A stretch of DNA of 64,000 nt from Pseudomonas migulae (GTDB taxonomy: Bacteria > Pseudomonadota > Gammaproteobacteria > Pseudomonadales > Pseudomonadaceae). Shown here piece after piece: positions 45,614 through 55,377 of the stretch (the stretch's first letter is position 1; each line of letters begins with the position of its first letter). The translations under genes and the position numbers were made by a program. The notes beneath the pieces are model-generated. The model saw only the letters and a program-made list of their open reading frames with translations. It ran no database searches and had not been told where the DNA came from. The stretch lies in assembly GCF_024169315.1 (NCBI RefSeq), contig NZ_JALJWR010000001.1, positions 124,001-188,000 on the forward strand. The letters run 5' to 3'.

Positions 45614-46924
45614 TTAAGCACTGACCGTGGTTTTATGGGCGACCGGGGCTTTTTCAGCCTCGCGTTGCGCCGCGTCGTGGTAGTCGAGATAGGAACGCTG
45701 GATGGCGATGTGATCAGCCACGTATTTGGCATCGTGCCAAACGCCCCAGATGAACGAAGACCCGCGACGCGACTGCCATGGCAGCCCGAGGAAATACACC
45801 CCCGGTTCGCTCGATACGCCGCGCTGATGCCGTGGTTTGCCCTTGTCGTCGAAGGCGTCAACGTTGAGCCAGCTGTAATCCGTGGCAAACCCGGTGGCCC
45901 AGATGATCGAGGTCACGCCGGCCTTGGCCAGGTCGAGTTGAAGAATCGGGTGGGTCACGCATTCCGGATCGGGGAAGGTAATGCGCGCTTCAGGTTCTTC
46001 CGGCAGGTCGAGGCCATTGCGTTCGATGTAGGCATCGGCGGCATTGAGCAGCGCCAGATAGTTCTCGTCGCCACGGGCCAGGTTCTCGGCCAGATTGGGC
46101 TGGAACGTCGCCACGCCGCCGTTGAACGATTGGGTCAGGCCGACCAGTGTCATTCCGCGATGAGCGAGGCCTCGGAAGTCCACGGTGCGGCCGCCGTTCG
46201 CGCCACTCACCGCGATGGTGACGTGTTCACGCCCCGGCTTCATCGCCGCCTGGTCCCATTCGCCGAGCACGCCTAGCCACCAGCAGAAATCACGATTGCG
46301 GTACGCGCGAGGAGGGCGGTCGTGGGCGCCGACGGAGAGATAAACCTGCTTGCCGGAGCGCTGCAGTTCATCGGCGATCTGCACGCCCGACGAGCCGGCA
46401 CCGACCACCAGAACAGCGCCTTCAGGCAATTGTTGCGGGTTGCGATAGTCGGCGGAGTGGATCTGCAGGAATGGCTGATCCTGCGGGGCAATCGGCGGGA
46501 TGACCGCGCGCTGGAACGGCCCGGTGGCGGCGACCACGCGGTTGGCCTCGATCACACCTTCAGAGGTTTCAACGGTGAAGCCCGGACGACCGACGTTGCG
46601 TTCAACCTTCAGTACATCCACACCGGTGCGGATCGGTGCGTTGAATTTCTTCGCGTAGGCTTCGAAGTAATCGGCGACGCGTTCTTTGGGCGCAAATTCG
46701 TCGGGGCTGAGGTCGTCAAAATCAAGACCCGGAAAACGGTCATGCCACGCCGGACCATTGGCCACCAGCGAATCCCAACGCCCGGTGCGCCAGCGCTCGG
46801 CAATACGGTTACGCTCCAGCACCAGGTGCGGCACGCCCAGCTTGCTCAGGTGTTCACTCATGGCCACGCCAGCCTGACCGGCGCCAACAATCAGCGTATC
46901 TGTTTTTATTTTTTCAGTGGTCAT
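45614..46924 (-). CDS. flavin-dependent monooxygenase-like oxidoreductase
   Basis: 436 residues. Two dinucleotide motifs are visible: FAD GAGQAGV near residues 14-20 and NADPH GAGSSGV near the middle. A linker IHSADYRNP matches the FMO/BVMO-type fingerprint. The product could hydroxylate an amine or carry out a Baeyer-Villiger reaction. It heads the minus-strand group monooxygenase-RidA-DUF1028-M20, possibly followed by the NCS1 permease. It is divergent from a second RidA gene. Confidence 0.83.
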   Translation of the reverse strand: MTTEKIKTDTLIVGAGQAGVAMSEHLSKLGVPHLVLERNRIAERWRTGRWDSLVANGPAWHDRFPGLDFDDLSPDEFAPKERVADYFEAYAKKFNAPIRTGVDVLKVERNVGRPGFTVETSEGVIEANRVVAATGPFQRAVIPPIAPQDQPFLQIHSADYRNPQQLPEGAVLVVGAGSSGVQIADELQRSGKQVYLSVGAHDRPPRAYRNRDFCWWLGVLGEWDQAAMKPGREHVTIAVSGANGGRTVDFRGLAHRGMTLVGLTQSFNGGVATFQPNLAENLARGDENYLALLNAADAYIERNGLDLPEEPEARITFPDPECVTHPILQLDLAKAGVTSIIWATGFATDYSWLNVDAFDDKGKPRHQRGVSSEPGVYFLGLPWQSRRGSSFIWGVWHDAKYVADHIAIQRSYLDYHDAAQREAEKAPVAHKTTVSA

Positions 46925-47116
46925 CTCAATACCCTTCGACGTTGGAGTCAGGTCGCGAACGGCCTGCCATTTCTTGGGCTCAAGACTAGGGATGACCCTG
47001 GTATCGGTAAAATATTATTAAGCTGGCATTTGAGTATAAATAACTGAGGCAGAGCGTTTGATTCAGCAGGGCTGTAAACTGCCCGGCACCTTTATCACCT
47101 CGAACAAGAGAACCCC

Positions 47117-47497
47117 ATGGCCAATCAAGACATCACCTTCACCCCCGATCCCGACGCGGATTCCATCTCCTCCGATGTGGCCGGCTTCAACGGCATCCTG
47201 GTCTCCACGCAGATCCCGACTCGCGCCGACGGCAGCCTGGAACTGGGCGACATCACTTTGCAGAGCGAGTGCACGTTGCAGGCATTGAAGGTGGCGCTGG
47301 AGCGCGCCGGCAGTTCCATGGATCGGGTCATGCACCTGACCATCTACCTCACCGACATGGCCGACCGCGCCGCGTTCAATGAGGTTTACAAGCGTTTCTT
47401 CGCCAAGCCGTGGCCGGTTCGCGCCGCCGTTGGCGTGGCGTCGCTGGCAGTGGAAGGCATGCGTGTGGAAGTGACCGCGATGGCGGCCAAGGGCTGA
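47117..47497 (+). CDS. second RidA-like protein
   Basis: 126 residues. ALERAGSSMDRVMHLTIYLTD and the terminal VRAAVGVASLAVEGMRVEVT match RidA family ends; the Arg after PV is in the canonical position. It is divergent from the monooxygenase gene across 190 bp. Two RidA-type proteins flanking one oxidase suggest unstable imine or enamine intermediates. Confidence 0.8.
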   Translation: MANQDITFTPDPDADSISSDVAGFNGILVSTQIPTRADGSLELGDITLQSECTLQALKVALERAGSSMDRVMHLTIYLTDMADRAAFNEVYKRFFAKPWPVRAAVGVASLAVEGMRVEVTAMAAKG

Positions 47498-47513
47498 ACC
47501 CACCACCAGACCG

Positions 47514-47588
47514 TAGGAGCGAAGCTTGCTCGCGAAGAGGCCGGCACATCCAACATCAGTGTCGCCTGATGCACCGCCTTCGCGAGCA
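47514..47588. repeat. REP doublet, partly degraded
   Basis: GTAGGAGCGAAGCTTGCTCGC at 47514 faces a partial unit (CTTCGCGAGCAA) near 47577. Confidence 0.65.
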
Positions 47589-47650
47589 AATTCCGGTTTA
47601 GTCTGGAATCGATCGATGTTCAACTGCTGGAACCTGACCGGGAGCCTTGC

Positions 47651-48109
47651 ATGAAAGTTGGCGTGATCTCCGATACACACGGTTTGCTCCGCCCTGAGGC
47701 CCTTGCCGCGCTGGAGGGGTGTGAACGGATCATTCATGCGGGCGACATCGGCAGTGTCGATATTCTCGACCAACTGGCGTTGATCGCCCCGCTGCATGTC
47801 GTGCGCGGGAACAATGACCTGGACGCCCCGTGGGCAGAACATATCGCCGATAGCTTGCATTTCGATCTCAACGGGTGGGAGACGTTGCTGGTGCATGACA
47901 TCGCCGATGTCCCGGTCGTACTCGATGCGTCCATCAAGCTGGTGGTCACCGGCCATTCGCACAAGCCACTCATGGAGTGGCGTGGCGAACGGCTCTACCT
48001 CAATCCCGGCAGCGCGGGACGGCGGCGTTTCAAACTGCCGGTGACGCTGGCGCTGCTGGAAGTGCATGAGGCCTCAATTGAGCCGCGTCTGGTCGCGCTG
48101 CTGGAGTGA
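47651..48109 (+). CDS. YfcE/MJ0936-type metallophosphoesterase
   Basis: 152 residues. Metal-binding motifs are complete: ISDTHG, HAGDIGS, RGNND, LLVHD and TGHSHKP, with NPGSAGRRR near the end. It is a small calcineurin-like phosphodiesterase of unknown physiological substrate. Its 3' end overlaps the convergent ABC ATPase gene by 36 bp. Confidence 0.88.
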   Translation: MKVGVISDTHGLLRPEALAALEGCERIIHAGDIGSVDILDQLALIAPLHVVRGNNDLDAPWAEHIADSLHFDLNGWETLLVHDIADVPVVLDASIKLVVTGHSHKPLMEWRGERLYLNPGSAGRRRFKLPVTLALLEVHEASIEPRLVALLE

Positions 48110-50167
48110 TTTTTCCGGGGGAAGACGCAGTTCGACCGGCGACAGATTTGCACCAGATCCAGTCCGTTTTTGGGACTCTTCAGTTTGAGGTGACAGCTCG
48201 GCGACCGGGATATGGCAGCGAATGAAACCGCTCTGTGTTTTCTGCGAGGGCGGGCTGCTCTCTGCACACAGGGCGCCGAGTTGCCGAGGGCAACGACCCG
48301 CCAGCGGGCATCCTTTGCCGGCCAAGGATTGCGAGCCCGGCATGGCGGGTGGTTGCGGCACGTAGTCATCCTTGCAAAGACCGGGTGCCGCGTGCAGGAG
48401 CATTTCGGTGTACGGATGCAAGGGCGAGGTGAAGAGCGCGTCCGTATCGACCATTTGCATCAATTCGCCGCGATACAGTACCGCGACCTTATCGGCCAGT
48501 TGCCGCACGACCGCCAGGTCGTGCGAGATAAACAGCATGGCGACGCGGTGCTGTTCCTTCAGCGCCAGGAGCAACTCGACGATTCTGGTCTGCACGGAGA
48601 CATCGAGCGCCGACAGAATTTCATCGCAGATCAACAGTTTTGGATTGACCAGCAACGCGCGTGCAATCGCGACCCGCTGGCGCTCGCCGCCGGACAGTTG
48701 TTCTGGATACCGGTTGAGATACCCCGCATGCAACCCGACACTTTCCAGCACCGTTTCAAGGGTGTCGGGTTTCAATTCCATCCCGAAATGCTGCAGCGGC
48801 CGCTGCAGAATCGCCTGGATGTTGCGGCGTGGATTGAGTGACGCATCCGGGTTCTGGAAAATGTATTGAATCTGCTTCAGCTGCTGGACGGATCTGCCGG
48901 CGAGGGTGGGTGCCAATACCTGGCCGTCGACGCTGATGCTGCCCGAAACCGGCGCGAGCCGGCCGCTGATGGCGCGGGCGATGGTGGATTTTCCGCTACC
49001 CGACTCGCCGACCAACGCCACGATCTCACCAGAATGCAGCTTAAGGTCGATATCCCGTGCGATGGGGACGGCTTTCTTGCCCAGCCATTCGGTGAACCAT
49101 CCCGACTGCGCGTAGGAAAGCGAAAGGTTGTCCACCGACAACAGCGTTTGCGCCTGCTTTTTTTTGCCGAGGGCGATCACCGGCGCAGGGGTAGGAGGTT
49201 GTGCGGCGGCCACGTCGGACCAGTGCATGCACGCCACGGATTGTGCGTCAGCCACACGGATCAGGTGCTGCGGTGTCGAGCGACAGGCTGGTGTCGCGAA
49301 GTCGCACCGTGGCTCGAACTTGCAGCCCTCGGCCATTTGATCGCGGCGCAGCATTCCACGTAAGCCGCGAGCGCCATTATGGCCGTGCTGTACCGACGGG
49401 ATCGATGCGATGAGTCCGCGCGAATAAGGATGAGCAGGGTGCGTCAACAATTGCTCACACGGCGCGACTTCGACGAGTTTGCCGGCATACATGACGCCAA
49501 TGCGATCGGCGATTTGCGCAAGCAACGCAAGGTCATGGGTCACGTAGAGCATCGCCATGCCGATACGGCTTCGCAGATCCGACAGCAGCTGGATGATCTG
49601 CCGCTGAGTGGTGACGTCCAGTCCCGTCGTGGGTTCGTCGAGCACCAGCAGGTCCGGATTGCACGCAACCGCCATGGCAATCGTCACACGTTGCTGCTGA
49701 CCGCCGGATAACTCGTGGGGATAGCGCCGGCTGACATCGGGCAGCCCGACCAGGGCGAACAGTTCGATGATGCGGTGCTCCATGGATCTCCCGTCCGGCA
49801 GTGCGCGGTGGGTCAGAATCATCTCGCGGATCTGCTGCCCGACGCGCATGCCAGGGCTTAACGCGGTCGTCGGATTCTGCGGGACCAGCGCAATGCGGTT
49901 GCCACGAAGCTTGGCCAGCGAACGGGCGTCGAGCGTGAGCAGGTCGGTGCCTTCAAACAACACCTGACCGGTCTGTACACGGCTGTTGGCGGCGCCATAG
50001 CCGAGCAGCCGATAGGCCACCGTGGACTTTCCGCAACCCGACTCCCCAACCAGGCCGAAGGTCTCGCCGCGGGCAATGTCAAAACAGACACCTTCCACCA
50101 CATCGGTCCATCCGGTGTGTCCGGCATAGGCGATGCCCAGGTTTTGAATCTCGATCAGCTTAGTCAT
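48074..50167 (-). CDS. fused double ATPase of a peptide/nickel-type ABC importer
   Basis: 697 residues with two complete nucleotide-binding domains, a DppD-DppF fusion. The first has [23 protein letters not shown] and [12 protein letters not shown]. The second has [27 protein letters not shown] and [12 protein letters not shown]. Each is followed by an oligopeptide-type C-terminal zinc-like Cys segment ([14 protein letters not shown] and CPLAGRCP). It powers the permeases encoded at 50191-52034. The stop lies inside the 3' end of the phosphoesterase gene on the other strand. Confidence 0.9.
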   Translation of the reverse strand: MTKLIEIQNLGIAYAGHTGWTDVVEGVCFDIARGETFGLVGESGCGKSTVAYRLLGYGAANSRVQTGQVLFEGTDLLTLDARSLAKLRGNRIALVPQNPTTALSPGMRVGQQIREMILTHRALPDGRSMEHRIIELFALVGLPDVSRRYPHELSGGQQQRVTIAMAVACNPDLLVLDEPTTGLDVTTQRQIIQLLSDLRSRIGMAMLYVTHDLALLAQIADRIGVMYAGKLVEVAPCEQLLTHPAHPYSRGLIASIPSVQHGHNGARGLRGMLRRDQMAEGCKFEPRCDFATPACRSTPQHLIRVADAQSVACMHWSDVAAAQPPTPAPVIALGKKKQAQTLLSVDNLSLSYAQSGWFTEWLGKKAVPIARDIDLKLHSGEIVALVGESGSGKSTIARAISGRLAPVSGSISVDGQVLAPTLAGRSVQQLKQIQYIFQNPDASLNPRRNIQAILQRPLQHFGMELKPDTLETVLESVGLHAGYLNRYPEQLSGGERQRVAIARALLVNPKLLICDEILSALDVSVQTRIVELLLALKEQHRVAMLFISHDLAVVRQLADKVAVLYRGELMQMVDTDALFTSPLHPYTEMLLHAAPGLCKDDYVPQPPAMPGSQSLAGKGCPLAGRCPRQLGALCAESSPPSQKTQSGFIRCHIPVAELSPQTEESQKRTGSGANLSPVELRLPPEKSLQQRDQTRLN

Positions 50168-50190
50168 GGTTCAAACCTCTTTATTGTTAT

Positions 50191-51084
50191 TCACGCACCG
50201 ACGACTGACCGTTGGCCCAGCATTCTCGATAGCCCGTCGGTAAAGAGATTGAGTCCGACCACGAGGGAGGCGAAGCCGAGTCCGGGCCCGAATACCGTCA
50301 CCGGTGAAGCGATCAGCAGCCCGCGGTTCTCGCTGATCATCAAACCCCATTCAGGTGTCGGCGGCCGGATACCGAAACCGAGAAACCCCAGTGCACCGAT
50401 CAGGATGGGCGCATAGCTGATACGCAGCGAGAATTCGACCAGCAGGACGTTGGCGGTGTTGGGGAGGATTTCTCGCAGGACGATGGACCAGGTTCCCTCA
50501 CCCCGCAGTTGGGCCGCCGCGACGTACTCGCGAGTGGCAATTTCCATGGCGGCGGCCCGCGCAATCCGCGCAATCCGCGGTGTGTAGACCAAGCCGACCA
50601 CCAGTACGATTAGCGCAGGTTCGCCGGCGAGGGCAGGCCCGGCGGCAATGATCGTCACCAGCGCCAATGCCAGGAACGGGATGCTGATCATGGCTTCGAC
50701 AAGACGCTGCACGATCTCGTCGAACACCCCGCCGAGATAGCCGGACACCAGGCCCAGCGTCGTACCGGCGACCATGCCCAATGTCGTGCCGGCCAGGGCC
50801 AGCAGCAAAACAATGTGCGCGCCATGCATGAAACGGCTGAGCACATCACGGCCGATTTGATCGACGCCCATCGGGTGTAGCCACGACATGCCGGAGAGCG
50901 GCATGCCGGTGCCCATTTGCGCAAAACCATAGGGTGTCCAGAACGCACCGATGAGGGCAAACAGCAGGTGCGCCACGAGGATGATCGACCCGGCCTTGAA
51001 CGCGCCCGGCATCGCTTGCCAGCGTCTGAAATAAGCCGAGAAAGTGTGCGTCCGCGGCGCGGACATCGCATTGATAAGACTCAT
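50191..51084 (-). CDS. peptide-type ABC transporter permease (DppC-like)
   Basis: 297 residues with an N-terminal helix (SIILVAHLLFALIGAFWTPY) and the DppC core WLHPMGVDQIGRDVLSRFMHGA. The EAA loop is EYVAAAQLRGEGTWSIVLREILPN. It starts 4 nt inside the end of the DppB-like gene. Confidence 0.88.
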   Translation of the reverse strand: MSLINAMSAPRTHTFSAYFRRWQAMPGAFKAGSIILVAHLLFALIGAFWTPYGFAQMGTGMPLSGMSWLHPMGVDQIGRDVLSRFMHGAHIVLLLALAGTTLGMVAGTTLGLVSGYLGGVFDEIVQRLVEAMISIPFLALALVTIIAAGPALAGEPALIVLVVGLVYTPRIARIARAAAMEIATREYVAAAQLRGEGTWSIVLREILPNTANVLLVEFSLRISYAPILIGALGFLGFGIRPPTPEWGLMISENRGLLIASPVTVFGPGLGFASLVVGLNLFTDGLSRMLGQRSVVGA

Positions 51085-52034
51085 CGAGATGTCCTCAGGC
51101 GAGGTTGAAGGAGAACGGCGCAGATGTCGGCCACGAGATTGGCCGCGATGTAGACCGCCGCGCTGATCATCACCGTGGCCTTGATCAAGGGAAGATCACG
51201 CAGTTGCAAGGCATCGATCAGCAGCGTGCCAAACCCGGGGTAGGAGAAGACACGTTCGACAATGACCACGCCACCGATCAGGAACCCGAGGTTGAGCGCC
51301 GTGATGTTGAGTGCCGGAACAATTGCATTCGGCATCGCGTGTCGCCAGAGCACGGCGTGAGGCCGCAAGCCTTTCAGTTCGGCGAGGCGTACGTAGTCGG
51401 AGCGCAGCACCTCGATCAGGCTGTCGCGCAAGACGCGGATGGCGTACACCGCCATGATGATGGCGAGGGTCACGGCCGGCAGGATCATGGCACGCAGGTT
51501 GTCCAGCCAGGTGCCGGCATCGGACACCGTCGCCAGCGCGGGCAGGATGGGCATGGCCACGGCGAAGATAAACAACAGAATCGTCGCGAGCAGGAAGTCG
51601 GGCAGCGACAGCAGCACCAGCGTCACGACCGAAATGACGTGGTCGACCTTCGTGCCGCGGCGTGTGGCTTGAATCACCGCCGGTACGATCGCAAGTACCA
51701 GATACATGGCAAAGGCCAGCAGCGACAGCAGCAGCGTGTTGACGATGCGTGGGCCAAGCACGTCGGCAATCGGCCGGCCGGTGGCAATCGACACCCCAAG
51801 ATTGCCCTGGAGCAAATCGCCCAGCCAGTGCAGGTAACGGCTGAATGGCGGATCACCGAGGTGCAGTTGCGCACGCAGCACTTCCAGTGCCTTTGCGGTG
51901 GCGTCGCGGCCAAGGATCCGGGTGGCGACATCCCCCGGCAGGGCTTCGAGAATCAGGAAGATCAGTAGGGAGACGAGCAGCAGCGTAACGGCGGAAAGCA
52001 TGACCCTACTGATGACAAGCCGCAGAATCTTCAT
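51081..52034 (-). CDS. peptide-type ABC transporter permease (DppB-like)
   Basis: 317 residues. The N-terminus MKILRLVISRVMLSAVTLLL and ALPGDVATRILGRDAT are DppB-type. The EAA loop is DYVRLAELKGLRPHAVLWRHAMPNA. The ATG at 52034 overlaps the stop of the cupin gene by ATGA, which ties transport to that enzyme's synthesis. Confidence 0.88.
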   Translation of the reverse strand: MKILRLVISRVMLSAVTLLLVSLLIFLILEALPGDVATRILGRDATAKALEVLRAQLHLGDPPFSRYLHWLGDLLQGNLGVSIATGRPIADVLGPRIVNTLLLSLLAFAMYLVLAIVPAVIQATRRGTKVDHVISVVTLVLLSLPDFLLATILLFIFAVAMPILPALATVSDAGTWLDNLRAMILPAVTLAIIMAVYAIRVLRDSLIEVLRSDYVRLAELKGLRPHAVLWRHAMPNAIVPALNITALNLGFLIGGVVIVERVFSYPGFGTLLIDALQLRDLPLIKATVMISAAVYIAANLVADICAVLLQPRLRTSR

Positions 52035-52702
52035 TTCGATTTTGCCCCTTGAGTCGTCAAGGTTGAGTGCAACGCCATCCAGTCGGGGATAAAGGCTGCA
52101 TCGGTGTCGAGATCGCCTTGCCAGACGTACAAGAGCACCAAAGGCCTGTCCGCTGCGAGCGTGGCATGGGGGATCCACGACGGATGATGAATGATTTCAC
52201 CGGTCTCCCGTGATGACCACGTGTCGGCGCCGGTTCGCCAGAACGACGGGCCGGTGACGGTGTAATAGATTTCGTCAGCCGGGTGGCTGTGCAAGGGGTA
52301 GTGGGTGGCGGGGCCGAGCAGCATCAGGCCGAAGGAGATTTCGGCATCCTTGATCAGCGCCGGTGGTCCGCTCTCGGGCCCGCATATAACGCTGTAGCCG
52401 TAGTTGTTGGCAAAGTCCGCGCTGGGCGGGGCGGCCAGGTAGCTTTCGCTGCGAGTCAGGTGGAGCGCGGGCATGAGATTCGACAGCGCTTCGGCCAAGG
52501 CGCAACCCGAGGCATAAGTGCTTAGCTCGGCCTCACAGGATGTCTGCACGGGTACTCGTGCGGCAGGCACGTCTTGAAGGGGCGGCAGGTTCGATTGCAA
52601 AAAGCGCAGGCGTTTTGCGTGCAACCTCGCGACGGGTTGATCATCGCGATCCAGCACATCGGCAAAGCATTGGAGAAATCTGGACAGATTTGAGCGTGTC
52701 AT
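52031..52702 (-). CDS. cupin of the dimethylsulfoniopropionate lyase superfamily (DddQ/DddL-like)
   Basis: 223 residues from the ATG at 52702, with AGGAGG upstream. The C-terminal cupin has putative metal ligands H138, H140, E144 and H179 in THYPLHSHPADEIYY and IIHHPSWIPHA, and WRTGADTW between. This arrangement, and the FGLMLLGP lead-in, recall DddQ/DddL DMSP lyases and their non-DMSP relatives. The gene sits between a solute-binding protein and DppB and is coupled to the latter. The true substrate is unknown; it need not be DMSP. Confidence 0.72.
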   Translation of the reverse strand: MTRSNLSRFLQCFADVLDRDDQPVARLHAKRLRFLQSNLPPLQDVPAARVPVQTSCEAELSTYASGCALAEALSNLMPALHLTRSESYLAAPPSADFANNYGYSVICGPESGPPALIKDAEISFGLMLLGPATHYPLHSHPADEIYYTVTGPSFWRTGADTWSSRETGEIIHHPSWIPHATLAADRPLVLLYVWQGDLDTDAAFIPDWMALHSTLTTQGAKSK

Positions 52703-52778
52703 TCGCACAGCCTCCTCCCCGGAGCCTTCAGGCTCCGTGGACTGGATTGAATTCAAATGGGGCGAGTGGGGCGAGCGG

Positions 52779-54305
52779 CTACTTTGCGCAGCCTAGTTCC
52801 GCGTAGTCGATGCGGTTCACATCGACGTTCGGTGAATAGCCGGTACAGCCTTTGCGCAGGCCTGCCACCACCGATGAAAAGACCGGAAGAATCATGCCGC
52901 CTTCTTGCGCCACCATGCGTTGGGCGTCGCGGTAGAGCGTGTTGCGCTCTTGCTCATCCGGGGTTTGCCCGGCCTTGGCCACCAGCGCATCGAAATCAGC
53001 CCGTTTCCAGTGTGTCTCGTTCCATTCCGACTGACTGTTGAGCGACAGCGTCAATGCTTCTGCCGGCGGACGGGCACTGGTGTACGAAATGACCGCCGGT
53101 TTCTTCAACCAGATCGTGTCCCAGTAACCCTCGGCGGGCGAGGTGATGACGTTCACTTTGATACCGGCGGACGCTGCCATCTGGGCATAGACCTGTGCCA
53201 GCAACAGCATGCCGGGGTACGAGTCGGACGTATAAAGATCGAACGCGATGCCATCGGGATGACCGGCCTCGGCCAGCAAGGCTTTGGCCCGTTTGATGTC
53301 TTCTGCCGGTGGTGGGGTTTTCAGACTCAGCGGTGAGCTGGGCGGTATCGGTGTGTCACCACCGACTTCGCCATAGCTCAACAGCACGGTATTGAGAATG
53401 GTTTGACGATCCATGACCAGCTTCATCGCCTCACGCACCCTGACATCGTCGAAGGGCGGAGTGTCGGTCCAGACCGCGATGTAAAGTGAGGTCGCCCCTG
53501 GGGTAGAGACGAGGTCGACAGCCGGATTGCCTTTGAGCGTGATCAGGCTAGCCGGGTCGACGACCAGCGACAGGTCAATCGAGCCGGACAACAGCGCCGA
53601 CAGCCGCGACGTCGCTTCGAGACTGGTGGTGATCTCCAGGCAGTCCGCTTTTGGCAGACCGGCGCGCCAGTAATGCGGATTGCGCCGCATGACCCGCACC
53701 GGACCGTTGGTGGTGAAAGTCTCCTGCATGAACGGCCCGGTCCCGTCGCCTTTGGTCCGCAGGTCTGCGCCCTTGGCACCCTCGGGAACCATCAACGCGT
53801 ACTTGGTCGCGATCAGCATCGGCAGTTCGACGACCGGCGACTTGACCTTGAAGCGCACGGTGTTTTTGTCGACAGCGGTGATGCCGGCGGGGTCGAGGAA
53901 GGCGAGGGTGGAGAATCCACCGGGCGAAATGGCCGGGTCGAGCAGGCGACGATAGGAATAGACCACGTCCGCGGCATCGAAATCAGACCCGTCGTGGAAC
54001 TTCACACCTTGGCGCAAGTGAAACGTCCACTCGGTTGCATCGGCGTTGGATTCCCATGATTGCGCCAACACGGGAATGGGCATCATGGTGTTGCTGCGGT
54101 CGACCAGCGGTTCGTAGATGGCGCGAATGTGATAGACGCTGTCGGTGCCGATCAGCGCTGCGGGGTCCATCGTTTGTTTCTCGCCGTCCGATTCGTAGCC
54201 CAGCACGCGCACACACTGCTCGACGGCCGAGACCGTGGGTGCCGACAAAAAACAGGTTCCGACAGCCAGCGTAAAAACTGAGGATGCAAGCAATCTACGT
54301 TTCAT
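52779..54305 (-). CDS. peptide-type ABC transporter substrate-binding protein (DppA/OppA family)
   Basis: 508 residues, SBP_bac_5 family. A signal peptide (about 1-27) precedes EQCVRVLGYES and the motif YEPLVDRSNTMMPIPVLAQSW. WTFHLRQGVKFHDGSDFDAADVVYS is the family signature. First gene of the importer operon; it selects the solute. GGGG lies about 9 nt before the ATG. Diverges from a LysR gene. Confidence 0.9.
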   Translation of the reverse strand: MKRRLLASSVFTLAVGTCFLSAPTVSAVEQCVRVLGYESDGEKQTMDPAALIGTDSVYHIRAIYEPLVDRSNTMMPIPVLAQSWESNADATEWTFHLRQGVKFHDGSDFDAADVVYSYRRLLDPAISPGGFSTLAFLDPAGITAVDKNTVRFKVKSPVVELPMLIATKYALMVPEGAKGADLRTKGDGTGPFMQETFTTNGPVRVMRRNPHYWRAGLPKADCLEITTSLEATSRLSALLSGSIDLSLVVDPASLITLKGNPAVDLVSTPGATSLYIAVWTDTPPFDDVRVREAMKLVMDRQTILNTVLLSYGEVGGDTPIPPSSPLSLKTPPPAEDIKRAKALLAEAGHPDGIAFDLYTSDSYPGMLLLAQVYAQMAASAGIKVNVITSPAEGYWDTIWLKKPAVISYTSARPPAEALTLSLNSQSEWNETHWKRADFDALVAKAGQTPDEQERNTLYRDAQRMVAQEGGMILPVFSSVVAGLRKGCTGYSPNVDVNRIDYAELGCAK

Positions 54306-54414
54306 TTCTGTGCCCCTGATTTATTTTTATGGGACGAGTATGTGATTGCGTTCAACACCGGGCAAACGAGTATATTTAACCCCCGCTTGAATTTTTTTAA
54401 CGTCGCGAGCAAGC

Positions 54415-55290
54415 ATGATTCCGAGATCGCTTCCCCCCCTGTCGACGCTGAAAGTCTTCGAATCCGCTGCGCGATTGCGCAGCTTCAAAGGCGCTGCCGA
54501 AGAATTGAGCCTTACCCAGTCGGCCATCAGTCACCAGATCGCTTCCCTTGAGCGCTACCTCGGGACACCGCTCTTCTGCCGCTTGCCCGGTCGGGTAGAA
54601 CTCAACGAAAAAGGTGAGCTTTATTTTCCTGTGATCCAGGATGCACTGGATCGCATTGCGCTCACTACGGACCTCATCCGTGAGAAGCAGACGCAAGCGT
54701 CCCTGACAGTGCAGGTCTATGTCACGGTGGCTGTTCGATGGCTCATTCCGAGACTGCAGAAATTCAAGCAAGCCTCGCCGGAGATTGCGGTCAGCCTGGA
54801 CGCGAGCCTGCTGGATTGGGAGTTCAATCCCGCCCGCGCCGACGTAGGGATCATCTACACGCGTACACCGGATCGACCGAACGTGACCTACACGCTCTTG
54901 AGACAGGAGCGCCTCGTGGCGGTGTGCTCAAAGGAGCTTGCCGGTGCCATTGCCACGCCAGAGGACCTGCGTAAGGTTCCGTTCCTGGCGATCTCGGGCA
55001 CCACTGAAGACACGGCGATGTGGGCGCAGAGCATCGGCCTTCCCAATCTTGCGCAAAAAAACGCGCCCCGATTCGACAGCAGTCTGCTGGCGATTGAAGC
55101 GGCGATCAGCGGACAAGGCGTGGTGGTGGTTCCCGAATTCCTGGTGGAGGCGGATCTGAACACGGGCAACCTGGTCATACCCGTGCAAACGGAGGTCATG
55201 CAGGCGGGGGGCTGGTATCTCGCGCATGTTGAACGGCGGGGCAATGAGCAACCGATCCGGCGTTTCCTTGAGTGGATACAGGCGCAGTAA
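54415..55290 (+). CDS. LysR-family regulator (GcvA-like)
   Basis: 291 residues. The N-terminus LPPLSTLKVFESAARLRSF and the HTH AAEELSLTQSAISHQIASLE match the GcvA/AmpR-type branch. It is divergent from the ABC importer operon, with 109 bp between, so it is the probable regulator of that operon. The effector is likely the imported solute or its cleavage product. Confidence 0.88.
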   Translation: MIPRSLPPLSTLKVFESAARLRSFKGAAEELSLTQSAISHQIASLERYLGTPLFCRLPGRVELNEKGELYFPVIQDALDRIALTTDLIREKQTQASLTVQVYVTVAVRWLIPRLQKFKQASPEIAVSLDASLLDWEFNPARADVGIIYTRTPDRPNVTYTLLRQERLVAVCSKELAGAIATPEDLRKVPFLAISGTTEDTAMWAQSIGLPNLAQKNAPRFDSSLLAIEAAISGQGVVVVPEFLVEADLNTGNLVIPVQTEVMQAGGWYLAHVERRGNEQPIRRFLEWIQAQ

Positions 55291-55319
55291 CGGAAGGGAT
55301 GGATTTGCAGAGGCCAGGA

Positions 55320-55346
55320 AATGCAGACCGATCACTCGGTCTGCAT
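55320..55346. terminator. perfect hairpin between convergent genes
   Basis: ATGCAGACCGA-TCAC-TCGGTCTGCAT is an 11-bp perfect stem lying between the LysR gene and the epoxide hydrolase-like gene. There is no T run, so termination would be weak or factor-dependent. Confidence 0.45.
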
Positions 55347-55377
55347 CGACAGGTTCAGGAAGCGAGTGAGTCAAGCC

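Noticed and set aside
51105..51968. 287-codon forward frame antisense to the DppB-like gene
   Set aside because: Composition is His/Gln/Arg-rich shadow coding and the opposite strand is a clear permease.
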